Shown: positions 62,618 through 64,000 of the stretch, in pieces | Layout: each line of letters begins with the position of its first letter | Position numbering within the stretch: the first letter of the stretch is position 1 | DNA from: DASYLJ01 sp964432595 | GTDB taxonomy: Bacteria; Desulfobacterota; Binatia; DP-6 | DNA: 64,000 bases | Assembly: GCA_964432595.1 (NCBI GenBank) | Contig: CAYSOF010000003.1 | Coordinates: forward strand, 1 to 64,000 | Reading direction: 5' to 3' | Program-made: the position numbers and the translations under genes | Notes under the pieces: generated by a model | What the model saw: the letters and a program-made list of their open reading frames with translations, nothing else | Database searches by the model: none | Told to the model about the DNA's origin: nothing

Positions 62618-64000
62618 ATGAACAACGCACTTTCGGCCGTTCTCGTCATCCCGACCCCCGGCCCGTTTGCGGGCGGTCCGACACTGGACGTCACCGGGAC
62701 GCTCGCGCCGGCGGCGGTGGCGCTCGGCCTGATCGTTGCCCTGAGCGTCGTACTCTTCCTGCTCGCCGGCACCCGCCGCCCCCGGCGGCGTCTCCCCCGT
62801 CCGGCATACGGATGGACGCCACGGCCCGCCGTACGCGGCATGGTCGCGCTCGTCATGGCGCTGCTCGCGTCCGACGGGAGCGCGCACGCGCAGAGCGTCG
62901 CCGACGGCCTGCAGTGTCACCGCGTGACGGACGTCGAGCGCAAGCGGCTGAAGGCCGTCGTCGACCTCGACGCGCCGGCAGCGGGGCTCGCGCCCGGATG
63001 TCGATTGAGCCGCGCGAAGCTCTACTGCACGCCCACGAAGGCGCGCGTGCAGCCGGGCACGCTGCTCGACGGCAACACGCCGCTCGCCGAGCTGCCGTAC
63101 CACGGCCGCCCCGCGGAGACGGATCGCATCTGCTACGAGGTCACGTGTCCGGCGGCGCCGACCGTGACCGAGACCGTGACGGATCGGTTCGGCACGCGCG
63201 CGATCAAGCGGTCGACGACGGAGATGCTGTGCACGCCCGCTACCGGTGGGACGCTGCCGCCGCCCGAGAGCGGCTTCCAGGTGACGACGCCGACGTTCGA
63301 CATCCAGCCGGGTGTCAACGGGAACTTCTGCTACTACTTCCGCACGCCGAACGACGTCGCCGTCCCGGTACGGAAGATCGTGTCGGAGCTCGGTCCCGGC
63401 GTCCGTTCGGTCGTGATGCTCACCACGAGCACCAACGGCATGCCCGTCGACCGGCTTCCGCCCGGGACGATCTCGTCGGCGAACTGCGACATGTTCGTCG
63501 TCGGCGACAGCCTCAAGCCGCGCTGGATCTATGCCGGCGACACCGAGTCGACCGAGATGACCATGCCCGCCGACGACGGCGCGGGCCATCCGCTCGCGCT
63601 CGAGATTCCGCCCGGCTCGTCCGGCTTCCTCATGATGCATCATCACAACCCCACGACGCAGCCGATCACGACGCGCGTGAAGATCAACCTCGAGGCGCTC
63701 GAGTCGCCGATCTACACCAGGACGGACACGTTCACCGCCTATACCGGCGACATCACGATCCCGCCGAACACGTACGGGCACGGCGAGACGCGCTCGTGTC
63801 CGCTACCGAGCGGCGCGACGTTCTGGCGGTGGTCGATGCGCACGCACCAGCATGCGTTCGACACCGCCGTGCTCGACGGGCAGACGCTGCTGTACGGCAA
63901 CGACGATTGGACGAATCCCGGCGCGTCGCTGTGGCCGACGCCGCCGTTCCAGACCTTCGCCGCGCCGAAGGTCACGTACTCCTGCAGCTACATCAACCCG
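62618..64000 (+). CDS. Partial secreted monooxygenase-like protein
   Basis: 461 codons without a stop, running off the window. N-terminal TM (about 33-53), and a signal-like segment at about 74-90 ending AHAQS. A Cys-rich domain (LQCHRVTDVERKR to MLCTPA) follows. The C-terminal half is homologous to the PHM-like protein at 9396: MMHHHNPTTQPITTR aligns with MDMHVVNPTSRPITVR, and MRTHQHAFD with the HMH CuM site. The HH of the CuH site is missing here (RSVVMLTT in place of QSHHFNLL), so copper site H is probably lost. The phased half-site array lies directly before the ATG. Confidence 0.75.
   Translation, partial: MNNALSAVLVIPTPGPFAGGPTLDVTGTLAPAAVALGLIVALSVVLFLLAGTRRPRRRLPRPAYGWTPRPAVRGMVALVMALLASDGSAHAQSVADGLQCHRVTDVERKRLKAVVDLDAPAAGLAPGCRLSRAKLYCTPTKARVQPGTLLDGNTPLAELPYHGRPAETDRICYEVTCPAAPTVTETVTDRFGTRAIKRSTTEMLCTPATGGTLPPPESGFQVTTPTFDIQPGVNGNFCYYFRTPNDVAVPVRKIVSELGPGVRSVVMLTTSTNGMPVDRLPPGTISSANCDMFVVGDSLKPRWIYAGDTESTEMTMPADDGAGHPLALEIPPGSSGFLMMHHHNPTTQPITTRVKINLEALESPIYTRTDTFTAYTGDITIPPNTYGHGETRSCPLPSGATFWRWSMRTHQHAFDTAVLDGQTLLYGNDDWTNPGASLWPTPPFQTFAAPKVTYSCSYINP

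Noticed and set aside
1..64000. CRISPR arrays, tRNA/rRNA genes, insertion sequences, integrases
   Set aside because: None were seen on reading: no regular spaced direct repeats, no transposase or integrase frames, no recognisable tRNA cloverleaf.

Overview
The window is about 70% G+C by eye. It is densely coded on both strands, and many genes are chained by 4-base ATGA or GTGA overlaps. Lipoproteins, MMPL/RND exporters, secreted di-heme cytochromes and many exported proteins point to a Gram-negative bacterium. The mix (YCF48-MMPL-DUF1329 cassette, GldA/F/G-like ABC operon with DUF4340, Cys-rich secreted proteins, copper-monooxygenase-like proteins) suggests a deltaproteobacterial-type or Candidatus Binatota-type environmental lineage. 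That placement is an inference from gene content; no rRNA or tRNA gene was seen.

Layout. 1-402 holds no gene but has a large stem-loop and a candidate promoter. 403-10181 is a + strand envelope/export block: YCF48-like protein, MMPL exporter, four-gene ABC cassette, DUF1329 protein, a small secreted protein and a copper-type-II-monooxygenase-like protein. 10324-13375 holds a small arrestin-like protein, a low-molecular-weight phosphatase with an SDR, a membrane protein and a YceK-like lipoprotein. 13456-17812 is a three-gene operon (MMPL, transglutaminase-like, histidine kinase). 17911-31627 is a signalling island: two LuxI/FeeM-like acyltransferases, each divergent from a closely related 7TM-GAF histidine kinase, one co-transcribed with an MMPL exporter; then an orphan ketosynthase and a kinase/NtrC-type regulator pair. 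31724-38774 holds housekeeping (coaE) and unusual proteins: a PDZ protein, a duplicated ferritin-like protein, and a GAF-coiled-coil-receiver protein. 38838-43282 is a TPR protein, glpD, an AGPS-like flavoprotein and a methyltransferase. 43523-59092 is rich in secreted proteins: a subtilase, a 1228-residue multidomain protein, an FG-GAP protein, two paralogues of an uncharacterised family, and two di-heme cytochromes. 59264 to the end holds a large AAA+ regulator flanked by two arrays of the same palindromic half-site, then a partial secreted monooxygenase-like gene running off the window.

The most interesting system is 17911-31627. A putative acyl-signal synthase sits 3 bp upstream of an MMPL exporter and divergent from a membrane histidine kinase. 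The synthase-kinase pair is repeated next door, and a ketosynthase and a sigma54 activator follow. This would supply synthesis, export, sensing and response for a lipid-type signal, or alternatively a regulatory unit related to PEP-CTERM/exosortase-associated acyltransferase systems. Second is the helically phased GGTAGC/GCTACC array on both sides of the AAA+ regulator, which looks like an operator for its own regulon.
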